DNA of 64,000 bases from Pseudogracilibacillus sp037072025 (GTDB taxonomy: Bacteria; Bacillota; Bacilli; Bacillales; Amphibacillaceae), in assembly GCF_037072025.1 (NCBI RefSeq), contig NZ_JAXHDD010000010.1, positions 36,757-100,756 on the forward strand, written 5' to 3'. Within the stretch, counting starts at the first letter, position 1, and each line of letters starts with the position of its first letter. The position numbers were made by a program, and so were the translations under genes. Of the stretch, positions 33,034-41,219 are shown in pieces. The notes under the pieces were generated by a model, which worked only from the letters and a program-made list of their open reading frames with translations, did not search any database and had not been told where the DNA came from.

Positions 33034-33127
33034 CTCCCTTTACTTTCAAACTATTTAAAACTTCATATAACCCTGATACAGGACTACAAGTCACACTTTT
33101 GATATACTTGAAAGTAGGGAGTTTTTA
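33034..33127 (+). promoter_or_regulatory. Long leader hairpin upstream of the aldo/keto reductase gene
   Basis: CTCCCTTTACTTTCAA (33036-33051) pairs with TTGAAAGTAGGGAG (33109-33122) over 14 bp with a 2-nt bulge, and TTTTTA follows, so it looks like a terminator with a 57-nt loop. Inside the loop are two tiny hairpins, CCTGATACAGG and GACTACAAGTC. It ends about 40 bp before the gene at 33165. A conditional terminator is possible; I do not recognise a known riboswitch class. The rest of 32733-33033 holds only a GGACAATTT/AAATTGTCC inverted repeat near 32852-32890. Confidence 0.4.
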
Positions 33128-33164
33128 TGCTTTCTAATCCGCTAAAAAAGAGGAGTGACGTTAT

Positions 33165-34007
33165 ATGAGTAATTCTATTCCAGAAATCACACTAAATGAT
33201 GGCCTTATCATACCTTGGATAGGATTTGGTACATATAATCTTAATGGCAATGAAGGGGCAACTGCTATAACAAGTGCAATTGACCTAGGTTATCGATTAA
33301 TCGATACAGCTTACAATTATGAAAATGAAGGTGCTGTTGGTGAGGCTATTCGCCGAAGTAGCGTTCCAAGACAGGAATTAAAAATCACTTCAAAACTACC
33401 AGGTCGTTATCATACATATAGTAAAGCCGTATCGACCATCCAGGAATCTTTATATCGGGCTAATCTCGATTATTATGATTTATACCTCATTCATTGGCCG
33501 AATCCGAAGCAAAATCATTATATTGAAGCTTGGCAAGCATTAATTGATGCTAAAAAATGGGGACTCATTCGTTCGATTGGCGTTTGTAATTTCTTACCTG
33601 AACATCTTGAACGTCTTGAAAAGGAAACAGGAGTGAAGCCTAGTATCAACCAAATTGAACTACACCCTTTTTTCAACCAAGAGGAGCAAAGAAAGTGGCA
33701 TGTGGAGAATAATATCGCAACAGAATCATGGAGTCCACTAGCACGAGCGAATGAAGTATTTCAAAATAAAACTTTACAAAAAATAGGTATCAAGTATCAG
33801 AAGACGATTTCTCAAATTATTTTGCGCTGGCATTATCAGCTAGGGGCAATCTCAATCCCCAAAAGCAAATCACCAAAGCGGCAACTTGAAAATATATCCA
33901 TTTTTGATTTTTATTTAGATGAAGAGGAAATGCATATGATCTCTGAACTAACTCACCCAGATGGTAGATTAAAAAACCAGGATCCTGCGATTTATGAAGA
34001 ATTTTAA
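33165..34007 (+). CDS. Aldo/keto reductase
   Basis: This 280-residue NADPH-dependent (beta/alpha)8-barrel oxidoreductase carries the family signatures GYRLIDTAYNYENEGAVGEA (Asp and Tyr of the catalytic tetrad, about 45-64), the Lys in ITSKLPG, the His in YLIHWPNP (about 105), SIGVCNF and the cofactor-binding SIPKSKSPKR near the C-terminus. It reduces aldehydes/ketones such as methylglyoxal-type compounds in related Bacillus proteins (YvgN/YtbE group). ATG follows AAGAGGAGTGACG. It is monocistronic; an imperfect hairpin AAACATAGGG/CCCTACGTTTT at 34006-34038 is the likely terminator. Confidence 0.9.
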   Translation: MSNSIPEITLNDGLIIPWIGFGTYNLNGNEGATAITSAIDLGYRLIDTAYNYENEGAVGEAIRRSSVPRQELKITSKLPGRYHTYSKAVSTIQESLYRANLDYYDLYLIHWPNPKQNHYIEAWQALIDAKKWGLIRSIGVCNFLPEHLERLEKETGVKPSINQIELHPFFNQEEQRKWHVENNIATESWSPLARANEVFQNKTLQKIGIKYQKTISQIILRWHYQLGAISIPKSKSPKRQLENISIFDFYLDEEEMHMISELTHPDGRLKNQDPAIYEEF

Positions 34008-34114
34008 AAACATAGGGATCACAATTACCCTACGTTTTAAATTATTTAGATTTCATCTGCCATGTAGTTTTTTGTTTCTACACTTTAGGATTGTTTATTT
34101 TCTTACCCGTCAGT

Positions 34115-34146
34115 GGGACTATTGTCTCAGCCATGACAATAGTCCC
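34115..34146. other. Perfect 12-bp inverted repeat in a 190-bp gap
   Basis: GGGACTATTGTC and GACAATAGTCCC are separated by 8 nt, with no T-run. It is too stable to be chance but is not a normal terminator. It could be a scar of a transposon end or a protein-binding palindrome. Confidence 0.45.
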
Positions 34147-34195
34147 ATCCGTTTCGGAAGATTTTGATTTTTTGTATAAAAGTTTGTTAAAAAAC

Positions 34196-34337
34196 TCACG
34201 TAGTTATTTTCTGATCAATTGGTTTCCTAATTAAACAGATGCTGCCTACTATTACAAATAATACTGTTTGGATCAACGTTGCCCCTAATGTTAGAAAAAA
34301 CATAAAAATACCTGTTATAAGAACTGGAAATCCTTTT
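34196..34337 (-). pseudogene. DUF4064-like gene, C-terminal fragment
   Basis: The minus strand encodes KGFPVLITGIFMFFLTLGAT, then LIQTVLFVIVGSICLIRK, and a TGA. This matches the C-terminal half of the protein at 28911-29276 (SGVIFIVTATLMFFLTLGAT, MIQTILFIIAGVMCLTRR). The first about 70 residues are absent; the frame is lost upstream at about 34340 next to the monooxygenase stop. It is a truncated duplicate. Confidence 0.85.
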
Positions 34338-34366
34338 GTTTTTATTTGTATTAATATATGTTCAAA

Positions 34367-35359
34367 TTAAATCAATTCCCGAGCCAATAAGCGATAAACA
34401 TCCAACCGCTTTTCCTGAGAATGTGGAATACTACAAATCATCGCTTCATCAAAACCATAAAATTCTTGCTCTTTTTGCAATAAGGATGCGATTTCTTTTA
34501 CTGAGCCTACTAAATGCAGTTTACGGTTTTCCTTGATTCTCATCCGATCCATTTCAGTCAATGGATAATCCTTTACTTCCTCCGGTGTTAACGCTTGGAT
34601 CATGCGACCTTGCTGTAGCAATAACCGAGAAATATCTTGTGGACCAGCTTCAAATTCCGCTTCTTCTTTCGTTTCAGCTGTTGTTACCATATACGTAACA
34701 ATCGTTTCAGGTTGCTCCATAAATGCAGACGGTTTAAAATGTTCTTTATACACTTCTATAATTTCTTTCGTCAATTCACCATTAAAAAACTGGGCAAAAG
34801 AATAGCCAACACCCATCTTTCCTGACTTTATGGCACTGCTACCACTTGAACCTAACATCCAAGCTTCCGGTAACACAATATTTAATGGCGACGCAATCGT
34901 TTTATCATACAATCTATCTTCAGGAACTTCATCATTTATTAACTTGAGAGCAGTATCAAATTTTTCATACATATTATGTACCATCGGCTGGCGTCCTTCC
35001 GATAAAGCGTAAATCGAGTAATTATCCCCACCAGGAGCACGACCTACGCCAAAATCAATTCGACCAGGTGCAAAAGCGCTAAGTGTTTTAAAAACTTCTG
35101 CTAATTTAAGTGGAGAATAATGCATCATCATGACCCCACCAGTGCCAATTCGAATATTTTTTGTTTTTCCCGCCAAATGAGCAGCTGTCACTTCAGGCGC
35201 TGAACTAGCAAAAGCTTTCGTTCCATGATGCTCCGCCATCCACATTCGTCTATAGCCTAATTCATCCGCCAAAATCGCTAGTTCTTCTGCCTTTTTTAAT
35301 GCTTCTTCGGCAGTATTTCCTTTTGATACTGGGGCTTGATCAAGCACACTTAATCTCAT
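34367..35359 (-). CDS. Luciferase-like (LLM class) flavin-dependent monooxygenase
   Basis: The 330-residue TIM-barrel protein belongs to the bacterial-luciferase-like group of unknown substrate (MsnO8 type): N-terminal LSVLDQAPVSKGNTAEEALK, GYRRMWMAEHHGT (about 36-48), the flavin-related IRIGTGGVMMMHYSPLKLAEVFKTLSAFAPGRIDFGVGRAPGG segment (about 70-112) and the Ser-rich loop GSSGSSA. It probably uses FMNH2 and O2. A C-terminal duplicate fragment is at 30486. It is followed by the DUF4064 relic and preceded by a small membrane protein gene in the same direction. Confidence 0.85.
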   Translation of the reverse strand: MRLSVLDQAPVSKGNTAEEALKKAEELAILADELGYRRMWMAEHHGTKAFASSAPEVTAAHLAGKTKNIRIGTGGVMMMHYSPLKLAEVFKTLSAFAPGRIDFGVGRAPGGDNYSIYALSEGRQPMVHNMYEKFDTALKLINDEVPEDRLYDKTIASPLNIVLPEAWMLGSSGSSAIKSGKMGVGYSFAQFFNGELTKEIIEVYKEHFKPSAFMEQPETIVTYMVTTAETKEEAEFEAGPQDISRLLLQQGRMIQALTPEEVKDYPLTEMDRMRIKENRKLHLVGSVKEIASLLQKEQEFYGFDEAMICSIPHSQEKRLDVYRLLARELI

Positions 35360-35387
35360 GATTATGACTTCCTTTCATAAATTTCAA

Positions 35388-35567
35388 CTATTCCTTAGTT
35401 AGATTATTTTTTTCTTGATGAACGCTCAAAATATCTTTTAATGTTCTATGTATGTTCTGCAGACTAACTAAAATTAAACCAAGCATAATAAATGTCACTA
35501 TTTCACCTGTTACTATAGAGACTAATGCTAAAATTATTGCATATAAAATATAATACCAATTATTCAT
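35388..35567 (-). CDS. Small membrane protein, 59 residues
   Basis: The frame starts at ATG 35567 (MNNWYYILYAIILALV) with GAGGTGG 6 nt upstream. It encodes a hydrophobic N-terminal half with one or two helices (about 5-35, IILALVSIVTGEIVTFIMLG) and a charged C-terminal tail (HRTLKDILSVHQEKNN). It ends 28 bp before the monooxygenase start and may be in the same transcript. No family is recognised. Confidence 0.6.
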   Translation of the reverse strand: MNNWYYILYAIILALVSIVTGEIVTFIMLGLILVSLQNIHRTLKDILSVHQEKNNLTKE

Positions 35568-35649
35568 TCAATCCACCTCGCAAAATAAATTCCTTACAAT
35601 AACTGTACCATAAATCTAATTGACGTTTCCCTTTATATGTTTTAAATAA

Positions 35650-35696
35650 AAAAAGAATCACCATATAATTTCCAGTTCATTTGGTGACTCTTTTAA
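35650..35696. terminator. Terminator after the 69-residue protein gene
   Basis: AAAAGAATCACCA and TGGTGACTCTTTT form a stem with one bulge around an 18-nt loop, with A- and T-runs on either side, 7 bp after the stop at 35703. Confidence 0.7.
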
Positions 35697-35702
35697 TAAT
35701 TT

Positions 35703-35912
35703 TCAATGACGTTTTACATTTTCTGATTGTTCATTTTGTTTTTTTACTGCCTCTACATCTGTATCGCTATAAATATGTGTATTGCGACCACCTGTTGTTT
35801 TCGCAATAAATTCAATCGCTTCATTATAAGATAGGCCAGACCTTCTCGCTTGTTCCTTCATTGCTTCAATATCCGTTCCTGCAACAGTATATTTTCGGTT
35901 CTCCTTTTCCAC
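35703..35912 (-). CDS. Small soluble protein, 69 residues, spore-protein-like composition
   Basis: The start is placed at GTG 35912 (VEKENRKYTVAGTD), 6 nt after GGAGGGATA; the longer frame from 35969 has no ribosome site. The protein has two related segments, AGTDIEAMKEQARRSG and YSDTDVEAVKKQNEQSE, each of the (G/S)TD(I/V)EA(M/V)K(K/E)Q type, reminiscent of spore-coat or SASP-like proteins but without the classical SASP signature. A helical core SYNEAIEFIAKTTGG lies between. Function is unknown; a sporulation link is a guess from composition. Confidence 0.6.
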   Translation of the reverse strand: MEKENRKYTVAGTDIEAMKEQARRSGLSYNEAIEFIAKTTGGRNTHIYSDTDVEAVKKQNEQSENVKRH

Positions 35913-36085
35913 AGTTATCCCTCCATTTGACGTATTTTTATTAGTTTGCGTCAATAGATTCAGATACATGCATCCCTGGAGGTGTTAATAGGTATTATAA
36001 CAGTAGTAAGACAACCATATTTAATTTTGTTCTATGTACAAACAATTTACAACCTCAGCATTATCATATTTGAAACGTCCTTCAA

Positions 36086-36289
36086 TTATAATTTGTTCGG
36101 GTTTTCAATTGTCAGTGAGTATACGTCCCCGCAAGATGCACAGCATGAAATAAACATTCCTGTTCCGAGTGAAAAGAAAGGGTTATCTGCTTTTTTCACT
36201 TTATCATATCCTGAATTCCCAATTTTGCCCGTCTTGCTTTTTGTATGTCCACATTTTTTACATACGAAATTCTCATCATTATTTTGCAT
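36086..36289 (-). CDS. Zinc-ribbon protein, 67 residues
   Basis: Two CxxC pairs, CKKCGHT (about 10-16) and CCASCGD (about 49-55), form a zinc ribbon of the small nucleic-acid-binding type. The middle is a Gly/Lys loop (KTGKIGNSGYDKVKKADN). Similar stand-alone ribbons are common in Firmicutes and have no assigned role. It ends 14 bp upstream of the S9 peptidase stop side and is read in the same direction; between the genes a short spacer holds no terminator. Confidence 0.7.
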   Translation of the reverse strand: MQNNDENFVCKKCGHTKSKTGKIGNSGYDKVKKADNPFFSLGTGMFISCCASCGDVYSLTIENPNKL

Positions 36290-36303
36290 ATTTTATCGAT
36301 CTC

Positions 36304-38310
36304 CTATTTTATTAGTAAATACTTCTCAAACCAACGGCAAATATGGTTCAGTCGTTCAATTCGCATTTTCGGATCGCCACTTCGACTTAATTCATGATTC
36401 GAACCAGGAAAACGAACAAATTCCACTTCTTTTTTCAAATGTTTTAAAGTGACATATAACTGTTCAGCTTGCTCAATCGGACAACGAAAATCGAGTTCTC
36501 CATGTAAAATGAGAAGCGGTGTTTCCACGTTATCTGCATATTTTAATGGAGAAATTTCCCATAGTTTTTTGGGATCATCGAGTAGATCAAATCCATGTTC
36601 CCATTTATTGAAAAAGTATCCAATATCACTAACTCCATAAAAACTCAACCAATTACTGATCGAACGCTGGGTAACAGCAGCTTTAAACCGATTCGTATGA
36701 CCTACAATCCAGTTCGTCATAAACCCACCATAACTTCCTCCAGTTACCCCTAAACGGTTTTCATCTATAAAACTGTATTTTTCTAAAGTATAATCAACAG
36801 CGCTCATCAAATCGGTATAATCTTTCCCACCGTAATCGTGACGGCAAGCATCAACAAATTTTTGACCATATCCATGACTTCCCCTAGGGTTTGTATAAAG
36901 TACTGCATAGCCCTTTGCGGCCAGAAGTTGCATTTCATGGAAAAATGTTTGCCCATACATCATATGAGGTCCACCATGAATTTCCAACACGAGAGGGTAT
37001 TTTTTCCCTTCTTCAAATCCATATGGACGAAGAAGCCAGCCTTGAATTTCCCAACTGTCTTCTGCTGTAAAATTTACCTCTTCAGATGCAATTAATTCTA
37101 CTTCCGACAAAAATTCAGCATTGGCATTCGTTAATTTTGAAAGTTCATCATTTGAGTCTAGATAAAAAAAATCACATGGTTTTATTGGAGAACTAATTCC
37201 TAAAATAAAACCTTCTTCATTATTAGAGGAGAAACCAAAAACATGATTATCTTTTTTATATACGGTTTCCAATTCTCCTTCCATATTCACAGTAAACAGG
37301 CCTGTTGCCCCATGATCTGTTCCAATAAAATAAATCTGCCTCTCATCTTTAGACCAAACAGGCCCTTCTTCTGACTCACCAAGTCTCGTATCTCCGATCA
37401 TTGAGTCTCCTAGTTGAAAGTCCCATTTTTCGCTTAGGACTCTTCGCACTCCTGTCTTTACGTCAAACACATAAATTTCGGTTAAAGTGGCTCCAGCAAA
37501 ATCAAGTTCATGACCGAAACAGACAATCTTATTACCACTTGGGGAAAAACTTGCATTATCATAAGCACCTTTTCCATTCGTTAACTTCGTAATTTCTTTC
37601 GTTGACATATTTAACGTAAAGAGATCATTCGTTAACTCATAATCTGCTTCCTCATTTAAATTTGCAGCAAACAAAATAGTGTTACCATCTGGTGAAATAT
37701 CTTGGTACACATGGTCTGTATCAGCGGTAGTAAGTTGGGTAAAGATTTCTGTAGCAACATCGTATAAAAAAATTTGGCTTTTTTTATCATCCAAAAAACC
37801 ACTTGCATCTGCTTTGTATTTTAAGCGGTTAATGACACGAGGCTGTTTATTTTTTTCTTCCCGCTCTTTTTGGAGTTCTTCTTTAGTTAGCTCTTTTTGA
37901 TTATGTATGTCTTCGTAATTTTCCAAACGTGCTGTAAATAAAATGAACTTACCATCTTTAGACCATTCAGGATTTATAGCACCATTTTTAAACGTCGTGA
38001 TCTGTTTTGCCTCTCCACCATTTAATGAGAGCAACCAAATTTGCGATGTACCACTTCGGTCTGACTGAAAAACAATACTTTTACCATCCGGTGAAAAACG
38101 AGGATGACTGTTCTTACCTTTACTGAACGTCCATTGTTTAATTTGTTTCGTATCGAATTCTTGAAAATATATCTGAGATTCATAGTCTTTTTCATCGTTT
38201 ACTATCGTTGATACAAACGTATAGCCCTTGCCATCAGAAGATACTTGTGGATCACTATACACTTCTAATTTCGTTAAATCCTCAGCTAAAATTGCCCGTT
38301 TTTTCTTCAT
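36304..38310 (-). CDS. S9-family prolyl oligopeptidase-like serine peptidase
   Basis: The start is ATG 38310 with AAGGAGG 10 nt upstream. The 668-residue cytosolic protein has an N-terminal TolB/WD40-like propeller (about 15-400; KQWTFSKGKNSHPRFSPDGK, GEAKQITTFKNGAINPEWSK) that gates the active site and a C-terminal alpha/beta hydrolase (about 420-668): LEIHGGPHMMYG (oxyanion), VTGGSYGGFMTNW (nucleophile Ser), LLILHGELDFRCP (Asp) and FPGSNHELSRSG (His). This is the S9C acylaminoacyl-peptidase/DPP-like subgroup that cleaves short peptides. It lies downstream of a TPR protein gene; the 40-bp gap allows co-transcription. Confidence 0.92.
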   Translation of the reverse strand: MKKKRAILAEDLTKLEVYSDPQVSSDGKGYTFVSTIVNDEKDYESQIYFQEFDTKQIKQWTFSKGKNSHPRFSPDGKSIVFQSDRSGTSQIWLLSLNGGEAKQITTFKNGAINPEWSKDGKFILFTARLENYEDIHNQKELTKEELQKEREEKNKQPRVINRLKYKADASGFLDDKKSQIFLYDVATEIFTQLTTADTDHVYQDISPDGNTILFAANLNEEADYELTNDLFTLNMSTKEITKLTNGKGAYDNASFSPSGNKIVCFGHELDFAGATLTEIYVFDVKTGVRRVLSEKWDFQLGDSMIGDTRLGESEEGPVWSKDERQIYFIGTDHGATGLFTVNMEGELETVYKKDNHVFGFSSNNEEGFILGISSPIKPCDFFYLDSNDELSKLTNANAEFLSEVELIASEEVNFTAEDSWEIQGWLLRPYGFEEGKKYPLVLEIHGGPHMMYGQTFFHEMQLLAAKGYAVLYTNPRGSHGYGQKFVDACRHDYGGKDYTDLMSAVDYTLEKYSFIDENRLGVTGGSYGGFMTNWIVGHTNRFKAAVTQRSISNWLSFYGVSDIGYFFNKWEHGFDLLDDPKKLWEISPLKYADNVETPLLILHGELDFRCPIEQAEQLYVTLKHLKKEVEFVRFPGSNHELSRSGDPKMRIERLNHICRWFEKYLLIK

Positions 38311-38351
38311 CAAAATACGCCTCCTTAAACACTCAGAAGTCTACTCATTTA

Positions 38352-39386
38352 TTAACGTTTTTTCTTCCGTCTCTTCCGCTTTTTCTTCTTTTTATTTGCT
38401 AGTTTTGAAACTTCTAATGTTCTTAATCTTTTTGGTAGTTTTTTACATTGGGCTCCCATGTACATTTCTGCCAACGGGTAAAAAGATTCGGGATCACCTT
38501 GGAAGAGCTCAAGTTCTAGCCCAACCTGATAACCTTTCATTTCATTTATTTTACCTGCTACTTCCAATTCTTCCTTCGTTGGAATAAACGGAATCTCCCC
38601 ATTTGAATTCTGATAAATATAAAATAACTCTGTTAAACAACAGGCAAGCATCTCTCTTAATTTCTCTGCAGACAATAAATCATATTCACTAGCACCGAGA
38701 AGCATTTGTTTAAAATGATAAGCAGATTTATCAAATTCCTTTATTTGGACAAAATACCCACCAAGTGAAAAATGGGATTCTATTTGCCCATGGTCTATTT
38801 CTATAGAATGTTCATACACAGCTGCCGCTAGTTCAGGTCGATTCCCTTTATCGTATAAATTACCAAGTCGATTCCATATAAATGAATTCCCCGGTTCTTC
38901 TTTTAGCAGTTGTAAAAGGTGCATCTCGCCGTCTGAACAATACAAATGCCAACTTCCATCAAATAATAAACTTTTCCCAAATGTACGTTTCTTTTCCATT
39001 TTTGGTGAACCAATTGATAGCTCTATCAGTCCAAGAACTGATGCCATTAGAAATTTACTTGGCATTTCCCAGTTTCCAGCATCATTACAATGCTTACATC
39101 TAAAATAGCCAGTAGTTTGAATAGAATTTCCTGGCTTTTCAACTTTACTCTCATCCGTATTAATTAACATCAATCCAACATCATACTTGCCCTTTCGACC
39201 GCAAGATTTACACGTTATCATGTAAGAATTTTCTCCAAATTTTCTTTCAATCAACTCTTTTTTTCTATTAATTAAACTAGCATATTTCCCGGGTAACCAC
39301 GATCGTGTTGGTGAATTTGGGATGTCTGTAATTTCTTTTCCTGTCAACAGTTGAATCAATAATGGATTAATTTGTGCGCCTGCCAC
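38352..39386 (-). CDS. Zinc-ribbon plus TPR protein with basic tail
   Basis: I prefer the GTG at 39386 (AGAGG 8 nt upstream) to the GTG three codons earlier. The approximately 344-residue protein begins with a helical segment, then two CxxC pairs (CKSCGRKGK and FRCKHCND) forming a zinc ribbon (about 58-105), then TPR-like helices (about 155-260; NSFIWNRLGNLYDKGNRPEL, AAAVYEHSIEID, SHFSLGGYFVQIKEFDKSAY). The last 20 residues are almost only Lys and Arg, suggesting nucleic-acid or ribosome binding. No enzyme motif is seen. Function unknown. Confidence 0.65.
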   Translation of the reverse strand: MAGAQINPLLIQLLTGKEITDIPNSPTRSWLPGKYASLINRKKELIERKFGENSYMITCKSCGRKGKYDVGLMLINTDESKVEKPGNSIQTTGYFRCKHCNDAGNWEMPSKFLMASVLGLIELSIGSPKMEKKRTFGKSLLFDGSWHLYCSDGEMHLLQLLKEEPGNSFIWNRLGNLYDKGNRPELAAAVYEHSIEIDHGQIESHFSLGGYFVQIKEFDKSAYHFKQMLLGASEYDLLSAEKLREMLACCLTELFYIYQNSNGEIPFIPTKEELEVAGKINEMKGYQVGLELELFQGDPESFYPLAEMYMGAQCKKLPKRLRTLEVSKLANKKKKKRKRRKKKR

Positions 39387-39422
39387 TTCATTCACCTCTT
39401 CAAGTATGTTTGTCTTTTAGGC

Positions 39423-39932
39423 TTATAAGATCTCTCTAATATTTTCCCATCCATAAACTAGCTCCGTTAATTTCCTGCCGCCAAGTTCTATTTCAATCGA
39501 ATCTATTTTTGTTGCCCCTAATGCTTCATAAAAAACCTTAGATATATTTTTCTCAAGTACCAAGACTATCATAGAGTTAATATTTTGTTCTAGTAAATCA
39601 TTAATAACTGGCTTCATCAATTGTTTTCCAATTCCCTTACCCTGATAATCTTTTAAAATATAAATTGCATAAACTTCCCCTTTGTAACCTGGATAATTCC
39701 CACTTCTTTCTTCTCCACCTATAGAAAAGCCGACAATTTTTCCATTCTTATCTTCTGCAACATATATCGTTCTATGTGACATCGCATCACGCCATATTTT
39801 CTCACGATCTTGATACGACATCTTTTGTAAATAATCATTAGGTACAATTCCTTTATACGTTGTTCTCCAACTGTCTACCTGGACGATAGCAATCCCTTTG
39901 GCATCAGTTTTTACAGCTTTTCTAATTTCCAA
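39423..39932 (-). CDS. GNAT-family N-acetyltransferase
   Basis: The start is a TTG at 39932 (LEIRKAVKTDAKGIAIVQ), 10 nt after AAGGAGGG; the longer frame from 39995 lacks a site. The 169-residue protein shows GNAT motifs: AIVQVDSWRTTYKGIVPNDYL at the N-terminus, IVGFSIGGEE (strand 4), YAIYILKDYQGKGIGKQLMKP with the acetyl-CoA Q/RxxGxG/A loop, and VLEKNISKVFYEALGATK. The substrate is unknown; relatives include amino-acid and antibiotic acetyltransferases. Confidence 0.85.
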   Translation of the reverse strand: MEIRKAVKTDAKGIAIVQVDSWRTTYKGIVPNDYLQKMSYQDREKIWRDAMSHRTIYVAEDKNGKIVGFSIGGEERSGNYPGYKGEVYAIYILKDYQGKGIGKQLMKPVINDLLEQNINSMIVLVLEKNISKVFYEALGATKIDSIEIELGGRKLTELVYGWENIREIL

Positions 39933-40126
39933 GTTTTTCGCCCTCCTTCTATTCGTATTAGTAGTTTTTTTAGCTAATTTTCTGATAAAACACATGGTAT
40001 GGGAAAAACTATAAATTTAATATTGTATATTAGGTGGAGTTTTTCTCTCAGTAAGAAAGGAAAAAATCTTGCATTACCCTATGAATATATTACACTAACT
40101 TCTATTCACCTCCAATTTTTTAAAGT

Positions 40127-40681
40127 TTAAGTTACCCGAATAAACTCTTCTCTTAATACTCCCATTAAAATTGTATCATGAAATTTTCCGTCATAATATA
40201 ACTTATCCCTAATGATTCCTTCTTGTTTAAACCCAAGTTTTTCATATGATTTTTTTGCTCTTGAATTAAAAGAGAAAACTTCCAATTCAACTCTATGTAA
40301 ATTTAATATGTTGAAACCGTAGTCCAAAAACGTTGACATCGCTTCAGTGCCATATCCTTTTCCCCAATTCTTTTTTTCAAAAATTGAAATTCGAACAATC
40401 GCATTTTGATTGTGATGATCGATCTCCATCATCGCTATATCCCCGATAGGTTCATTGTTTTCCTGCAAGCAGATAATTAAATCTATCCTGCTGTTGTCGT
40501 TTGATACAGCGTCAAACCAATGGTGCATTCTTGCACGACTGAACACTGCTTGAGTACCTGTGAGTCGTCTTGCTTCTTCATCCCAAAATGCTGCGAACAT
40601 TACATCTAAATCATCTTTCTCTACCGGTCGTAAATAAACTCTTTCACCCTCAATGAATTTGATTGGATCATTATGACTCAT
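40127..40681 (-). CDS. GNAT acetyltransferase, RimJ/RimL type
   Basis: Two adjacent ATGs follow GAGGAGG; the second (40681, MSHNDPIKFIEGERVYLRP) has the better spacing. The 184-residue protein has the RimJ/RimL layout: GERVYLRPVEKDDLD at the N-terminus, VRISIFEKKNWGKGYGTEAMSTFLDYGFN (acetyl-CoA loop, KGYGTEA) and HRVELEVFSFNSRAKKSYEKLGFKQEG. Such enzymes acetylate N-terminal amino groups of proteins, amino sugars or small metabolites; the target is not determined. Confidence 0.87.
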   Translation of the reverse strand: MSHNDPIKFIEGERVYLRPVEKDDLDVMFAAFWDEEARRLTGTQAVFSRARMHHWFDAVSNDNSRIDLIICLQENNEPIGDIAMMEIDHHNQNAIVRISIFEKKNWGKGYGTEAMSTFLDYGFNILNLHRVELEVFSFNSRAKKSYEKLGFKQEGIIRDKLYYDGKFHDTILMGVLREEFIRVT

Positions 40682-41219
40682 CATTTTCCTCCTCGACATT
40701 GATACGAGACCTTTCACTACTTATTGATTATTCGTTCATACCTATTTTGTTCATGAACTCTTTATATAAAACGTTTCGCAAACTATTCTCCTACATAATG
40801 GGCAAAAGCTTGAACAGGATGAAAGTTTGATATTAAGAATATCACTCCATTCCTCTCCCCACTATATAAATGAATATGAGAAAGAACCGGAGAAAAACAA
40901 TCCAGTTTTTTTATCCCAACTAAAAAAATTGTACAATAGCTCGATTAATAGGGACAGCTTATTTTCTAATAGTTAAATCATATTTGAAAGACAGCCTCAG
41001 AACTATTCTACTGTAAACGACTTCTCAACTAACGCTATTTGTTAGATTAGCCAACAATACATCAGGAAGATTGGAATATTGAAATTTGCTTCCCGACTAA
41101 CATAACATTCTATCTAAATTTTGAAGGGGGAGTCATTCTTAGCTTTAATGATAAAATAGTTTATTTAAAGTATATATTAGTAGACTACGATTAGAAAGGT
41201 TGTTCTATACGCATTCGTT
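40682..41219. other. 540-bp gap without a recognisable gene
   Basis: AT-rich DNA between the RimL-type gene and the AcoR-type activator. I see short frames only, a possible weak hairpin AACCGGAGAAAAACAATCCAGTTTTTT near 40885 and nothing that looks like an RNA gene or repeat. Confidence 0.4.

Noticed and set aside
33034..33127. Known purine or preQ1 riboswitch upstream of the aldo/keto reductase
   Set aside because: None of the conserved loops of these classes is present; only a generic long hairpin can be supported.
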